44,774 nucleotides of DNA from JBCCGE01 sp039029455 (GTDB lineage: Bacteria; Pseudomonadota; Gammaproteobacteria; Arenicellales; Poriferihabitantaceae). The stretch is taken from NCBI GenBank assembly GCA_039029455.1, contig JBCCGE010000020.1, positions 1-44,774 on the forward strand. Reading direction: 5' to 3'. The notes below the pieces were generated by a model. That model saw only the letters and a program-made list of their open reading frames with translations, did not search any database and was not told the DNA's origin. Shown here in pieces: positions 1 to 8,594 of the stretch. A program made the position numbers and the translations under genes. Each line of letters starts with the position of its first letter. Positions within the stretch are counted from its first letter, which is position 1.

Positions 1-27
1 AAAATAATTACTTTTGAGCCTGAATTA

Positions 28-561
28 ATGAGCCAGTCAGGTACCGTGTCGACGCTGGAAAGCTCACCAATCGGCGGATTCGACAAGCGATCCTCACCCA
101 AAGACCACCTTAACCAGCAGATCATTGCACTGCTGCAGCAGGATGGTCGGCTGCCATACAAGGATATGGCCGATGTGCTGAATGTATCCGAAGGCACAAT
201 CCGCAATCGCGTCAATCGGATGCGTGATTCAGGCGCACTAAAGATTGTAGCGCTGACCGATCCTTCAGCTATTCGATATCAATCTGACGCCATGATTGGC
301 ATCAAGGTTTCGAATCGGTCGACACCTGCCCGGGTCGCAGAGCGATTGTCCGCAGAAGACGAGGTCATTTACGCGGTCTGGGTAACCGGGCGATTTGACT
401 TGCTGATCGAAGTGGTTTGCGACAGACAGTCTGACTTCCAGACCTTCCTGCAGTCTCACTGTTACGGTCAGGACGATATCAGCCAGTTCGAAGTGATGAC
501 CGCCATCGACATGTTCAAGAACCAGTTTTTCCTAAAACGTCAGCCGATTAATTCCGGCTGA
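28..561 (+). CDS. Lrp/AsnC family transcriptional regulator
   Basis: This is a 177-residue protein with the Lrp/AsnC layout. An N-terminal winged helix-turn-helix (about residues 27-75, with the phrase EGTIRNRVNRMRDSGA) is followed by an effector-binding RAM/ACT-like domain (about 85-170). Family members form octameric rings and sense amino acids or related small molecules. It carries about 25 extra residues before the helix-turn-helix. The next gene starts 29 bp downstream on the same strand, so it probably co-transcribes with or locally controls the GS-like/Rieske operon. The ligand cannot be inferred. The start is the first ATG; no strong ribosome binding site is visible this close to the window edge. 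Confidence 0.88.
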   Translation: MSQSGTVSTLESSPIGGFDKRSSPKDHLNQQIIALLQQDGRLPYKDMADVLNVSEGTIRNRVNRMRDSGALKIVALTDPSAIRYQSDAMIGIKVSNRSTPARVAERLSAEDEVIYAVWVTGRFDLLIEVVCDRQSDFQTFLQSHCYGQDDISQFEVMTAIDMFKNQFFLKRQPINSG

Positions 562-590
562 TACACAAATACCAACCGGAGCCAAGTGAA

Positions 591-2015
591 ATGAGCAGCA
601 CATATTACGAGAATTTTCAGGATGCACTTCCCGACGCCGATGTTGTCGCCGCGCACAAGAAGACACTCGAAGACGCGGGCGTAAAGTACATACTGTCCTG
701 CTGGATCGATATGTTCGGGCAACCGAAAACAAAGCCTGTACCGATGAGTGACTTCGAATTGCTGGCGATGGGGAAGGGGCCACAATTTGCCGTCCACTCG
801 ATATCGTTTGTGCCGGAGCTCGGGCCTGCAGACTCGGATCAGGTGCCGTTGCCCGATCTGGATACGATACAGGTCTGTCCCTGGGATGAAACCATTGCCT
901 GGGTGTTCGCGGACCTTTGGTGGGAGGACAAACCCTATAACCTGTGCCCACGGCAGGCGCTGAAAAAACAGATACACGAAGCGGCTGCGCAGGGTTATCA
1001 GATGATGGCGGGGGTTGAGCCGGAGTTCATCGTGATGAAGTGGGATCAAGACGGGAATCCGGTGAAAGCCTATGACGATGATCCGGAGCCCGGCCACGGC
1101 GTCCGACCCCGTCGGCAGGCGTTTGGTTATGACGTTGAATACACCCTGGAATCGATGGGCTTTCTCGGTGAAATGATCGACATTCTCGAGAAACTCGGCT
1201 GGAATGTACACGATGTCGTCGCCGAAGGTGCTTACTCTCAGTTCGAACTCGATTTCCATTACACCGACGTTTTGAATATGGCTGACCGTATGGTGTTCCT
1301 GCGTGTTCTGCTGAAAGAAGTGGCGAAAAACTACGGTCATTTCGTGACCTTTATGCCGAAACCGACCACCGGCGACTGGCGCAGCGGTGCCCATATGAAT
1401 ACGTCGATTCAGGCCGTCGATAACCCGGATGTGAATCTGTATTCTGACGGCAGTGGTGGATGGTCTGACACCGCCTTACACGCTGTGGGCGGCATCCTCA
1501 AGCACGGCGGCGCGATTACCGCGGTGGCCTGCTGCACGGTAAATTCCTACAACGGACTGGTGCCGAAGGTCGGTGGATTTGAAGGCGGGACCTACACCTG
1601 GGCGCCGACTCATATGGCCTACGGACGCAACAACCGCTCCGCCATGCTGCGTCTGCCACAGAGTCGGTTTGCGATCGAGAATCGGGCGGCTGATATGTGC
1701 ATGAATCCGTATCTCGGGCTTGGCATGATGCTGGCGGCCTCCGTGGAAGGTATTGTCAACAAGACTCCGCCAGGACAATCGCTGGATGAGGATCTATATG
1801 TCATGAATGAAAGCGAGAAGCAGGAGCGAAATCTCACGCCGTTACCCAGAAACCTTCTGGAAGCTATTGAAATACTTGGAAAAAGTGAGCTGGCAAAATC
1901 GGTAATGGGCGAGACGCTGCTGAACTCATTCCTGGCCTACAAGGTCGACGAGTGGGAACGTTATCACCAGACCGTGACAGACTGGGAAGTGCAGGAATAC
2001 CTTCGGTTGTACTGA
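591..2015 (+). CDS. Glutamine-synthetase-fold gamma-glutamyl ligase (type III/GlnT-like)
   Basis: The 474-residue protein has the glutamine synthetase signature order. It shows the metal-binding phrase GVEPEF (about residue 141), EGAYSQFELDF (about 208), TFMPKP with GAHMNTSI (about 252-270), NSYNGLVPK (about 320), and a C-terminal NRAADMCMNPYLG (about 363). Known relatives activate glutamate with ATP and join it to ammonia or to other amines (methylamine, polyamines, aniline). The HMN and NSYNG variants differ from housekeeping GlnA. Together with the Rieske oxygenase gene 3 bp downstream, this makes ligation to an amine other than ammonia plausible. That substrate assignment is inference. 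The upstream Lrp gene is its likely regulator. Confidence 0.85.
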   Translation: MSSTYYENFQDALPDADVVAAHKKTLEDAGVKYILSCWIDMFGQPKTKPVPMSDFELLAMGKGPQFAVHSISFVPELGPADSDQVPLPDLDTIQVCPWDETIAWVFADLWWEDKPYNLCPRQALKKQIHEAAAQGYQMMAGVEPEFIVMKWDQDGNPVKAYDDDPEPGHGVRPRRQAFGYDVEYTLESMGFLGEMIDILEKLGWNVHDVVAEGAYSQFELDFHYTDVLNMADRMVFLRVLLKEVAKNYGHFVTFMPKPTTGDWRSGAHMNTSIQAVDNPDVNLYSDGSGGWSDTALHAVGGILKHGGAITAVACCTVNSYNGLVPKVGGFEGGTYTWAPTHMAYGRNNRSAMLRLPQSRFAIENRAADMCMNPYLGLGMMLAASVEGIVNKTPPGQSLDEDLYVMNESEKQERNLTPLPRNLLEAIEILGKSELAKSVMGETLLNSFLAYKVDEWERYHQTVTDWEVQEYLRLY

Positions 2016-2018
2016 TCA

Positions 2019-3362
2019 ATGAGTTCACTGCCGAAACCGGACCGGCTTAACTTTGGTCCGTATTGTGGCTACCACCAGAACTGGCTGGGCGGGCACAATG
2101 AAATTCTGGTGCATACCGATCCGCACACTCTGTGTGGCGAGTTTTTGCGCCGCTACTGGCATCCGATCTACCTGGCCGATGATGTTGGAGATCGACCTAA
2201 ACTGATCAAGGTGCTTGGCGAGGAACTGGTGCTGTTTAAAGACCACTCCGGTCAGTTTGGCCTGGTGCACAAAAAATGTCCGCACCGCAGAGCCTCGATG
2301 GAATACGGCCGCAGCGAAAGTCGAGGTATTCGCTGCTGCTATCACGGCTGGGTATTCGACGTCGATGGCACCATTCTGGATATTCCAGGCGAGCCACAGG
2401 ACTCCGAGAACGTGATTCAGGTTAAGAAACAGCTGAGACTTGGGGCATACCCGTTGCGCGAGTACAAAGGCTTATTGTTTGCCTATCTCGGCCCCCCTGA
2501 ATCCATTCCGCCGTTTCCGGTTTACGATGCCTTTGAAATGGACGGCATCACCATGGCGCCCTACAAGGTGCATTTCAACTGCAACTGGATTCAGGTACTC
2601 GACGCGATTGTTGATCCTGTGCACACTGCGTTTCTGCATCAGTCCCAGTTCTCCGACGGATTTGGAAAGATGGGCGAAATCCAGTTCTATTACAAGGAGA
2701 AGATCCGTTTCCTGGGCACCAATACGCGACGAGTCGGTGACAACATTTGGGTACGGGTGAATGAACTGATACTGCCGAATTTCACTCAGGCAGGCGCCGC
2801 TTTTGCCTGTGACGGCAAGGAGGAGCGCCTCTTTGGTCGAAGCGCATTTACGCGATGGGTGGTTCCGATCGATGACGAAAACTGCGTGGCCTATGCCTGG
2901 GCCAACTTTGGTGAACGCGGAGACCCCCACGAGTACAACAACCGAGAGGGTTATGAAATGATCGAACAGGGTGAAATCGTCGACCGCCCTTACGACGAAC
3001 GTCAGATCAGTCCCGGTGATGTCGAAGCTGTGGAAGGCATGGGGGCAATATCGGATCACGAAAAGGAGTGTTTTGTGCCCGGTGATCGCGGAGTTGGAAT
3101 GTATCGAAACCGTATTCGCAAGTACTGTAAGGATCTGGAAAAAGGCATTGCGCCGCCCCAGCCCACCGATTTGTCAGCGGATGTGATCCCGACATTCGGC
3201 AGTGATACAGTGCTGCATATACCGCATCATGAGTCCCGCAATGATGCCGAGATTTTGCGACAGACCAATGATCAGGTGATGGATATTCTATTTTCGAACA
3301 ACACCGATGCCGGTCCGATACGCGAGCAGAAGATCATCGATGAGATCAAATCAATTAATTGA
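2019..3362 (+). CDS. Rieske [2Fe-2S] non-heme iron oxygenase, large (alpha) subunit
   Basis: This 447-residue protein has a Rieske domain with C87-x-H89 and C106-x2-H109, which fits the C-x-H-x16-C-x2-H spacing. The catalytic domain carries a mononuclear iron motif, DAIVDPVHTAFLH (about residues 196-208), in which the two His are probable ligands. It belongs to the phthalate/vanillate-type single-component alpha subunits; no beta subunit gene is nearby. The enzyme would need electrons from a reductase, but neither a reductase nor a ferredoxin gene is present in the window. It is translationally tight with the GS-like gene (3 bp gap) and is followed by a dehydrogenase gene. The substrate is unknown; an amine or its glutamyl conjugate is suggested by context only. 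Confidence 0.9.
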   Translation: MSSLPKPDRLNFGPYCGYHQNWLGGHNEILVHTDPHTLCGEFLRRYWHPIYLADDVGDRPKLIKVLGEELVLFKDHSGQFGLVHKKCPHRRASMEYGRSESRGIRCCYHGWVFDVDGTILDIPGEPQDSENVIQVKKQLRLGAYPLREYKGLLFAYLGPPESIPPFPVYDAFEMDGITMAPYKVHFNCNWIQVLDAIVDPVHTAFLHQSQFSDGFGKMGEIQFYYKEKIRFLGTNTRRVGDNIWVRVNELILPNFTQAGAAFACDGKEERLFGRSAFTRWVVPIDDENCVAYAWANFGERGDPHEYNNREGYEMIEQGEIVDRPYDERQISPGDVEAVEGMGAISDHEKECFVPGDRGVGMYRNRIRKYCKDLEKGIAPPQPTDLSADVIPTFGSDTVLHIPHHESRNDAEILRQTNDQVMDILFSNNTDAGPIREQKIIDEIKSIN

Positions 3363-3380
3363 AGTAAAACTTTTAATTCA

Positions 3381-4391
3381 TTGAAAATACATATAAAAAA
3401 TAACCGTTGGGCTCCGGGTTCGTTCCCCAACACAGCAGAGGGTGAAGCCGTTTTCACCATCACACAGGAGCGGTTTGATCGGGCGATTGCCGAATTCAGG
3501 GGGCTGTCCGAGGGACTCAATGTGTTCATCGACTGGCACATCGACAACTGGAGCAGTTCGATGGCGGATACTGACGTCCTGCTCACCTGGGATTTTCCGA
3601 CCCAGGATCTGCAGCGGGCTGCACCTCATCTGAAATGGATTCACTGCATCGGGGCCGGTGTGGAGCATCTGCTGCCGATGGACTGGCTGCCTGATCATGT
3701 GACGCTGACCAATAACAAGGGCGTGCATGCTGCAAAAGCCGGTGAATTTGGTTTGATGGCGATCCTGATGCTGCATAGCCATATACCGGAGGTCGTCACC
3801 AATCAGAAAAATCGAATTTATGACTCCCTGTATGCCTCACCTATTCGGGGTAAGACCGTGGTTGTGCTCGGAACCGGAAGTCTGGGGGGCGCTATCGCCG
3901 ATCAGATCAGTCGATTGGACACACACGTGATTGGTGTTAATCGCAGCGGGAGGGCAGTAAAAGGGTGTTCGGAGGTGGTAACGACGGCCGAACTGGATCA
4001 GGTATTGCCGACGGCTGACTATCTGGTGATCGCGACCCCGGACACACCTGAGACCCGCGGACTGATGACCCGGGAGCGACTCGATCTGATGAAACCCTCT
4101 GCGGGTATCATTAATATCGGGCGCGAAGCAGTGATGGACTACGATGCGCTCTGCGACAAGCTGGACGAGGGTTCTTTAGCCGCGGCGATTCTCGACGTTT
4201 TCGATCCCGAACCGATCGCACCGGATTCCCGTTTATGGGATACGCGCAACCTGATAATTACGCCGCATATTTCCGCCGATGACGGGGATGCCTATATTCC
4301 GTTGACGCTGAATCTGTTTTTCGAAAACCTGAAACTGTTTAAGAATGGAGAGGCGTTGTTGAACCCGGTCAATCCCGCACTGGGTTACTGA
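3381..4391 (+). CDS. D-isomer-specific 2-hydroxyacid dehydrogenase
   Basis: The 336-residue protein is of the phosphoglycerate-dehydrogenase/hydroxypyruvate-reductase type. The Rossmann motif VLGTGSLGGAIA (about residues 155-166) binds NAD(P). The usual catalytic series follows: an Arg in NIGREAVMD (about 246), a Glu in VFDPEPI (about 275) and a His in TPHISA (about 294). The start is a TTG at 3381, because no in-frame ATG occurs before residue 62 and the N-terminal substrate domain would otherwise be lost. It sits 18 bp after the Rieske gene and probably ends that operon, reducing or oxidising a 2-oxo/2-hydroxy acid. Its last 7 bp overlap the tail of the convergent FkbM gene. Confidence 0.87.
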   Translation: MKIHIKNNRWAPGSFPNTAEGEAVFTITQERFDRAIAEFRGLSEGLNVFIDWHIDNWSSSMADTDVLLTWDFPTQDLQRAAPHLKWIHCIGAGVEHLLPMDWLPDHVTLTNNKGVHAAKAGEFGLMAILMLHSHIPEVVTNQKNRIYDSLYASPIRGKTVVVLGTGSLGGAIADQISRLDTHVIGVNRSGRAVKGCSEVVTTAELDQVLPTADYLVIATPDTPETRGLMTRERLDLMKPSAGIINIGREAVMDYDALCDKLDEGSLAAAILDVFDPEPIAPDSRLWDTRNLIITPHISADDGDAYIPLTLNLFFENLKLFKNGEALLNPVNPALGY

Positions 4392-5080
4392 TCGAGAACC
4401 GACTGGTTGACCAGAGAAAACTCATAGCCGCGCGCTGAAATATCGAATACACGATAACCGTGTTCGAAAAGTCGATGCATGGTCGAACTGAAACGTTGAA
4501 ACCCGATTGAAGGATAGTGGTAGTGAAACTCAACGAGCAGCTGATCGACCATGATACCGTCATCCAGAATGTTATTGAGCGCATCGATTTCGCCACCTTC
4601 GATATCCATTTTTAGAATGGATACCCGGGTGTGGCCCAGCGATTGCATGATGCTTGAAAGTGTTTTTACGGCGCAGGACACCGTCGCTGTCCCGGCATCA
4701 TTTTTGTAGGCGCTGTAGTTGACCTTATGCTCTTTGCGGGGCACTGCAAACTCCAGGTGGCCGTCTTTTTCAGCCAGCCCCAGTGGGTGAAAGTTCAAGC
4801 CGTCGGGCAGTGCCTGCTGACTCATCCATTCTGCAGATCGGGGGGTCGGGTCAAAGGCGTGCAACTCGACCCGATGGTGTTTCACCATATCGAGATCCCA
4901 AGCGATGTTTTTACCCACACCAAACGAATACACAAGATCGCCGTTCTGAATCGCCGCTGGAATGATCGACCATGTTCCGGAGCGCTCGCCATACCGTTTA
5001 AGATCCGGGCGAATCTGAATTGAAATGCCGTGACGTTCGAGTTTTTTCCGCCGCAGCGTTTGTTTCAGAGCGCGAAACAT
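4385..5080 (-). CDS. FkbM family methyltransferase
   Basis: The 231-residue protein has the SAM-binding features of the FkbM family. These are a glycine-rich start VYSFGVGKNIAWD (about residue 50), an acidic residue after the second strand in LHAFDPTP (about 75), and the family phrase ILKMDIEGGEIDAL (about 134). Members O-methylate sugars, lipids and antibiotics, and many are anonymous. The first 25 residues are basic (QTLRRKKLERHG), which could favour membrane or nucleic-acid contact. It converges on the dehydrogenase gene with a 7-bp tail-to-tail overlap. It is separated from the upstream PLP gene by a terminator, so it probably has its own promoter in 5081-5189. The substrate is unknown. 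Confidence 0.82.
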   Translation of the reverse strand: MFRALKQTLRRKKLERHGISIQIRPDLKRYGERSGTWSIIPAAIQNGDLVYSFGVGKNIAWDLDMVKHHRVELHAFDPTPRSAEWMSQQALPDGLNFHPLGLAEKDGHLEFAVPRKEHKVNYSAYKNDAGTATVSCAVKTLSSIMQSLGHTRVSILKMDIEGGEIDALNNILDDGIMVDQLLVEFHYHYPSIGFQRFSSTMHRLFEHGYRVFDISARGYEFSLVNQSVLDQ

Positions 5081-5189
5081 CGGGTGTTATCTGAAGTCGG
5101 GAGACAGTCTGTGATTGAATACTGAAGCAGTTCAGCAGTCAACGCCGGGAGAGAGCGGGGACGCTGACAAAGCAACAAAACGCGGTCTG

Positions 5190-5215
5190 AAAAAAGAGCC
5201 CGAAATATCGGGCTC
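5190..5215 (-). terminator. Rho-independent terminator after the PLP enzyme gene
   Basis: An 8-bp perfect stem, GAGCCCGA (5196-5203) with TCGGGCTC (5208-5215), encloses a 4-nt loop. Read on the minus strand it is followed by a run of six T. It lies 61 bp beyond the stop of the minus-strand PLP gene. Confidence 0.85.
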
Positions 5216-5275
5216 GATGTTGCACGCGTTTCGGTATTTCAGTCAGACCAGTCCGGGCACAGCGCTGTACGCCGC

Positions 5276-6751
5276 TCAGGCCGCTGCGCGCTGATTGAAT
5301 TCTACAATCAGAGCGTCCCAGTCGGATTGCTGGTGTCCGATATCGTCCCAGAATGACTGGCGTTTTCTGCGATCAAAATCCTCCACTGATATGCCACGTT
5401 GCTCGACCCAGGTGTAGTAACCAAGGTTGAAAATACGCCTTCGATCCTCGGTGGTTAATTCATTAACATGTGCGGGCTCACAGCCGGCCAGACAACGCCC
5501 GAAAATCTCAGCCGCATCGGTAGATTCGACCTGACCGTTGAAGTGATGCTTCACAGCATCGTGCAGTTCGCTTTCATACAGGTCGGCACCGTCCGTTGCC
5601 ACGCACAACAGTATGTCTTTTTCATTCAGGTCTGCGTGCTTCGCGAGCTTTATTGCTGACTGCACATTGGCGAGTCCGGACAATCCCATATGCTTGTAAC
5701 CGGCCACGGTCTGAGGATCCAGCTGGCATCGTTTTGATACATATCGGCGGCCTTCATCTGTATTGAACAACACGTTCAGAAGATCGGGCCCGACATCAGA
5801 TATGCCCATCAGATAATCCAGATTCATGACATTGTGAATCAGCGGGATGTGTTTGTCGCCAATGCCCTGAATGTTGTGCTCACCATAGCCGTTGTTTTGC
5901 ATGGTCGGACACTCCAGCGGCTCGGTCGCAACGATTTGGGTGCCGTACTTTGCCTTAAGATGATCGCCTGCGGCGATGGTTCCTGCCGAACCGGTGCCGG
6001 CAATGAATGCGGTCAACTGATCACCTTTGCCGGCCACAGCTTCATACAATGTGCCGAGAGAGGGGCCGGTGACGTTTCGGTGGCAGAGATAGTTGGCGAA
6101 TTCATTAAACTGATTGAGCACGACACTGGCGGGATCGCGAGACAGCTCGTCGCAGGCGTCGTAAATCTCCTTGACGTTGCTTTCCGAGCCCGTGGTTCGA
6201 ATGATGTCTTCCTCCGGTCGCAGCGTCCATTTGTCCAGCCAGTTGAAGCGTTCCTGACTCATCTGTTCCGGCAGCACGGCAACGCCCCGGCAGCCCAGAA
6301 TTCGGGAAATTGCGATACCGCCCCGGCAGTAGTTGCCCGTCGATGGCCAGATGGCTTTGTTGGCGTCCGGATTGAAGCGGCCGGTGACCAGCCGCGTCAC
6401 CAGACAGGCGTAAGCGGCCAGTACCTTGTGCGCCGTTATCATCGGGAATGTGTCGCCCAGAACCACGACGATGCGTGCAGGTACTCCCGTCAGAGCCGTG
6501 GGCAATTCCAGCCACGCCGGTTCTGACCGCCATTCGGTGGATTCGTGATCATTGAACCAGTTGATTCGAAACAGATTGCGCGCATGGGGTTCGTTGAACG
6601 GTGCGCTTTGGATTTCATCAAGACGGCTTGCTGACAACTGGTGTGGGTTTACCAGTTCTGAAAATGTCGGCAGTACGAGATTCTGTCGGCGGGCGTGGTC
6701 AATGGCGTGATTGACGACGTCGGAGTTTTCAATATTGGGATCGATCAGCAC
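5276..6751 (-). CDS. Fold-type-II PLP-dependent enzyme (cysteine synthase / dehydratase superfamily)
   Basis: The 491-residue protein has the tryptophan-synthase-beta fold signature. A probable PLP lysine lies in MITAHKVLAAY (about residue 109). It also has an asparagine loop STGNYCRGGIA (about 141) and a glycine-rich phosphate-binding loop FIAGTGSAGTIAAGD (about 256). It is longer than O-acetylserine sulfhydrylase (about 310 residues) and has an extra C-terminal part rich in charged residues. Relatives catalyse beta-elimination or beta-replacement on amino acids; which one applies here cannot be read from sequence. A divergent Lrp-type regulator next door suggests amino-acid-responsive control. 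A strong terminator follows. Confidence 0.8.
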   Translation of the reverse strand: MLIDPNIENSDVVNHAIDHARRQNLVLPTFSELVNPHQLSASRLDEIQSAPFNEPHARNLFRINWFNDHESTEWRSEPAWLELPTALTGVPARIVVVLGDTFPMITAHKVLAAYACLVTRLVTGRFNPDANKAIWPSTGNYCRGGIAISRILGCRGVAVLPEQMSQERFNWLDKWTLRPEEDIIRTTGSESNVKEIYDACDELSRDPASVVLNQFNEFANYLCHRNVTGPSLGTLYEAVAGKGDQLTAFIAGTGSAGTIAAGDHLKAKYGTQIVATEPLECPTMQNNGYGEHNIQGIGDKHIPLIHNVMNLDYLMGISDVGPDLLNVLFNTDEGRRYVSKRCQLDPQTVAGYKHMGLSGLANVQSAIKLAKHADLNEKDILLCVATDGADLYESELHDAVKHHFNGQVESTDAAEIFGRCLAGCEPAHVNELTTEDRRRIFNLGYYTWVEQRGISVEDFDRRKRQSFWDDIGHQQSDWDALIVEFNQRAAA

Positions 6752-6870
6752 GGTTTAGTCTCATATGTTGATTGAGTAACGCAATTTTAGTGTTTGTATG
6801 ACGCCAAAATTGTTTATATTTGATTGTCTGAACACATAATTTGTGCGCAACCTACAGCGGAGAAATCAAA
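6752..6870. promoter_or_regulatory. Divergent AT-rich control region between the PLP gene and an Lrp gene
   Basis: This 119-bp intergenic space lies between two divergent starts. It is AT-rich, with A/T tracts at about 6783-6842 typical of Lrp-family operator DNA. I cannot define individual operators or promoter boxes with confidence. The GGAGA at 6859-6863 serves the rightward Lrp gene. Confidence 0.4.
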
Positions 6871-7341
6871 ATGATCGAACTGGATGCAAAGGACCGAAAA
6901 ATCCTTAATCTTCTGCAACGCAACAATATGACTCCGCATCGGGAGATCGCTGATCGGGTGGGGTTGTCGACACCGGCGGTTACGCGTCGCATCGGTCGAC
7001 TGCGAAAGTCAGGTACGGTTCGCGCGGATGTCAGCGTGATCGATGCGGAATCCGTTGGTCGTCCGCTGACCATCGTCACTCAGGTGGTTGCAGACAGCGA
7101 CCAACTTAAATCACTCGATCAGTTGCGACGCACTTTCGGTCAGTGCCCGCAGATTCAGCAGTGTTTCTATGTTACCGGAGACGCTGACTTCGTGTTGATT
7201 TTCAGCGTCGCAAATATTTCCGAGTACAACGAGCTGACACGAAAACTTTTTTTCTCAACGGAGCATGTGAAGCGGTTTACCACCTTCGTCGCGATGGAAA
7301 CGCTTAAGTCGGACCTGATGGTTGTAATTCCGGAAAAATAG
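6871..7341 (+). CDS. Lrp/AsnC family transcriptional regulator (second copy)
   Basis: The 156-residue protein has an N-terminal helix-turn-helix (about residues 5-55, LSTPAVTRRIGRLRKSG) and a C-terminal RAM/ACT-like domain (about 65-150, with YVTGDADFVL). The chosen start is the ATG at 6871, because GGAGA sits 7 bp upstream; an in-frame TTG at 6841 would add ten residues without a ribosome binding site. It is shorter than the Lrp protein at the window start and is not its close copy. Its divergent placement against the PLP enzyme gene is the classic arrangement of a regulator and its target, so it probably controls that gene and itself. Confidence 0.88.
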   Translation: MIELDAKDRKILNLLQRNNMTPHREIADRVGLSTPAVTRRIGRLRKSGTVRADVSVIDAESVGRPLTIVTQVVADSDQLKSLDQLRRTFGQCPQIQQCFYVTGDADFVLIFSVANISEYNELTRKLFFSTEHVKRFTTFVAMETLKSDLMVVIPEK

Positions 7342-7482
7342 GCTATTGCGGTTTTCATTTTTAATCATGAACTCTGAGAATTTTGCTGGAATTGGTTATC
7401 TAGAATGAAAGGGTCATACGGGCCGAGGGAAGTTCGTTTGACACAACATCATTTACAACACCACAACCAGCGGAGGGATCAA

Positions 7483-8511
7483 ATGGATCAAGCTGATACT
7501 GTTCAAACGAGTCAACTGGCGGACGCTCAGATCGCCATCACACTGGCCGCCATCGCGTACCTGCGCGGCAATACCCAGGCGGAAACGTTTTCCAAAATGG
7601 CAAAAGCGCTGCAGCAAAAAGACCTGCCAACCCATCAACAGTGGGGGTTGGTCTGGGGACCAGTGACTTACGAGAGTAATCTGATGTATATCGTTCAGGG
7701 ACCGAAAACACAATATGGACGCAAGTTCGCTGTCGCCATTCGTGGCACGGTGTGGACGCCAACCAGTATCTTTGAAGATATCGAGCTGGATCTGGAAAGT
7801 CTGCCCTGGACTGACCCGAGCGCACCGGCGGGAACGCGCATTGCAAAAGGCATACGCCATGGCTTCGAGCGTCTGGCGGCGATGCAGCAGCCTACGGGCG
7901 GCGGTCGTGTCGAGACCGCACTGGAGTTCCTGAAACGGCAACCCGGGCGCAACGAGATCATTGTCACCGGCCACAGTCAGGGCGGGTGCCTGGCGTCATT
8001 AGTTCCACTCTGGCTGAAAACAGAGCTGGCTTCGACCGGTGCAATCGTCAAACCGTTCACCTTTGCCGGTGAAACTGCGGGTAACCAGGATTTTGCAAAT
8101 TATTTCGCCAGCACGTTTTCAAATCCCATTCGTTTCTACAATCAGCTCGACATCGTGCCGCGCGGATGGAACTACGACACGCTGAAATCGATCAAGTTGC
8201 TGTATCCGGGCAACGGACCGAAATGTGACTGGTTTTATGACGGTCTTATCGACGTTGCGATGGATGCAGCCGGACACAATTATTTTCAGCCGAACAATGG
8301 TGCAGCGCTTGATGGTCGCGTCTACGATGAAAACGGATGGTTTCCATTTGTTGACGAGATCACAGCGCAGCACAGTCACATCTACTACATGTATTTGATG
8401 GGAATTCCTTTAAGCGTGATTCAGGGCACGCCGTTTCATCCCGGTCTTGGCGCCGGCTGGTGGCCGCCAGGTGTGAAACCTCAGGCCGAGCCGCTGCAGG
8501 GTGCTGCCTAG
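7483..8511 (+). CDS. Lipase class 3-like alpha/beta hydrolase
   Basis: The 342-residue protein has the nucleophile elbow GHSQGG with Ser165 inside the phrase IIVTGHSQGGCLAS, as in fungal-type class 3 lipases. A probable acid lies in YNQLDIVPRGW, and a His follows late in the chain (QHSHIYY or AGHNYF). The start at 7483 is chosen over the in-frame ATG at 7405 because GGAGG lies 6 bp upstream. No signal peptide is apparent, so a cytoplasmic or unconventionally exported enzyme is likely. The ester substrate is unknown. It stands alone, with a terminator-like hairpin 30 bp downstream. Confidence 0.82.
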   Translation: MDQADTVQTSQLADAQIAITLAAIAYLRGNTQAETFSKMAKALQQKDLPTHQQWGLVWGPVTYESNLMYIVQGPKTQYGRKFAVAIRGTVWTPTSIFEDIELDLESLPWTDPSAPAGTRIAKGIRHGFERLAAMQQPTGGGRVETALEFLKRQPGRNEIIVTGHSQGGCLASLVPLWLKTELASTGAIVKPFTFAGETAGNQDFANYFASTFSNPIRFYNQLDIVPRGWNYDTLKSIKLLYPGNGPKCDWFYDGLIDVAMDAAGHNYFQPNNGAALDGRVYDENGWFPFVDEITAQHSHIYYMYLMGIPLSVIQGTPFHPGLGAGWWPPGVKPQAEPLQGAA

Positions 8512-8540
8512 TACCCGTTCCCCCCCAGCGTCGGGTGTAT

Positions 8541-8578
8541 AAAAACAGCTTCGCGTGCTTAAATGCAAAGCTGTTTTT
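8541..8578. terminator. Intrinsic terminator hairpin after the lipase-like gene
   Basis: Arms AAAAACAGCTT (8541-8551) and AAGCTGTTTTT (8568-8578) are perfect complements around a 16-nt loop. The T-run of the right arm ends the rightward transcript, and the A-run of the left arm could do the same for a leftward one. It lies between the lipase stop and the GNAT start at 8595. Confidence 0.8.
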
Positions 8579-8594
8579 TGTATCAACCGAATCA

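Noticed and set aside
540..1394. 284-codon open frame on the minus strand inside the GS-like gene
   Set aside because: It is antisense to a gene with full GS motifs, and its translation is His/Arg-rich with no recognisable domain; long antisense frames are common in GC-rich genes.
5834..6526. 230-codon plus-strand frame inside the PLP gene
   Set aside because: It is antisense to the clear fold-type-II PLP protein and has no own ribosome binding site or family motif.
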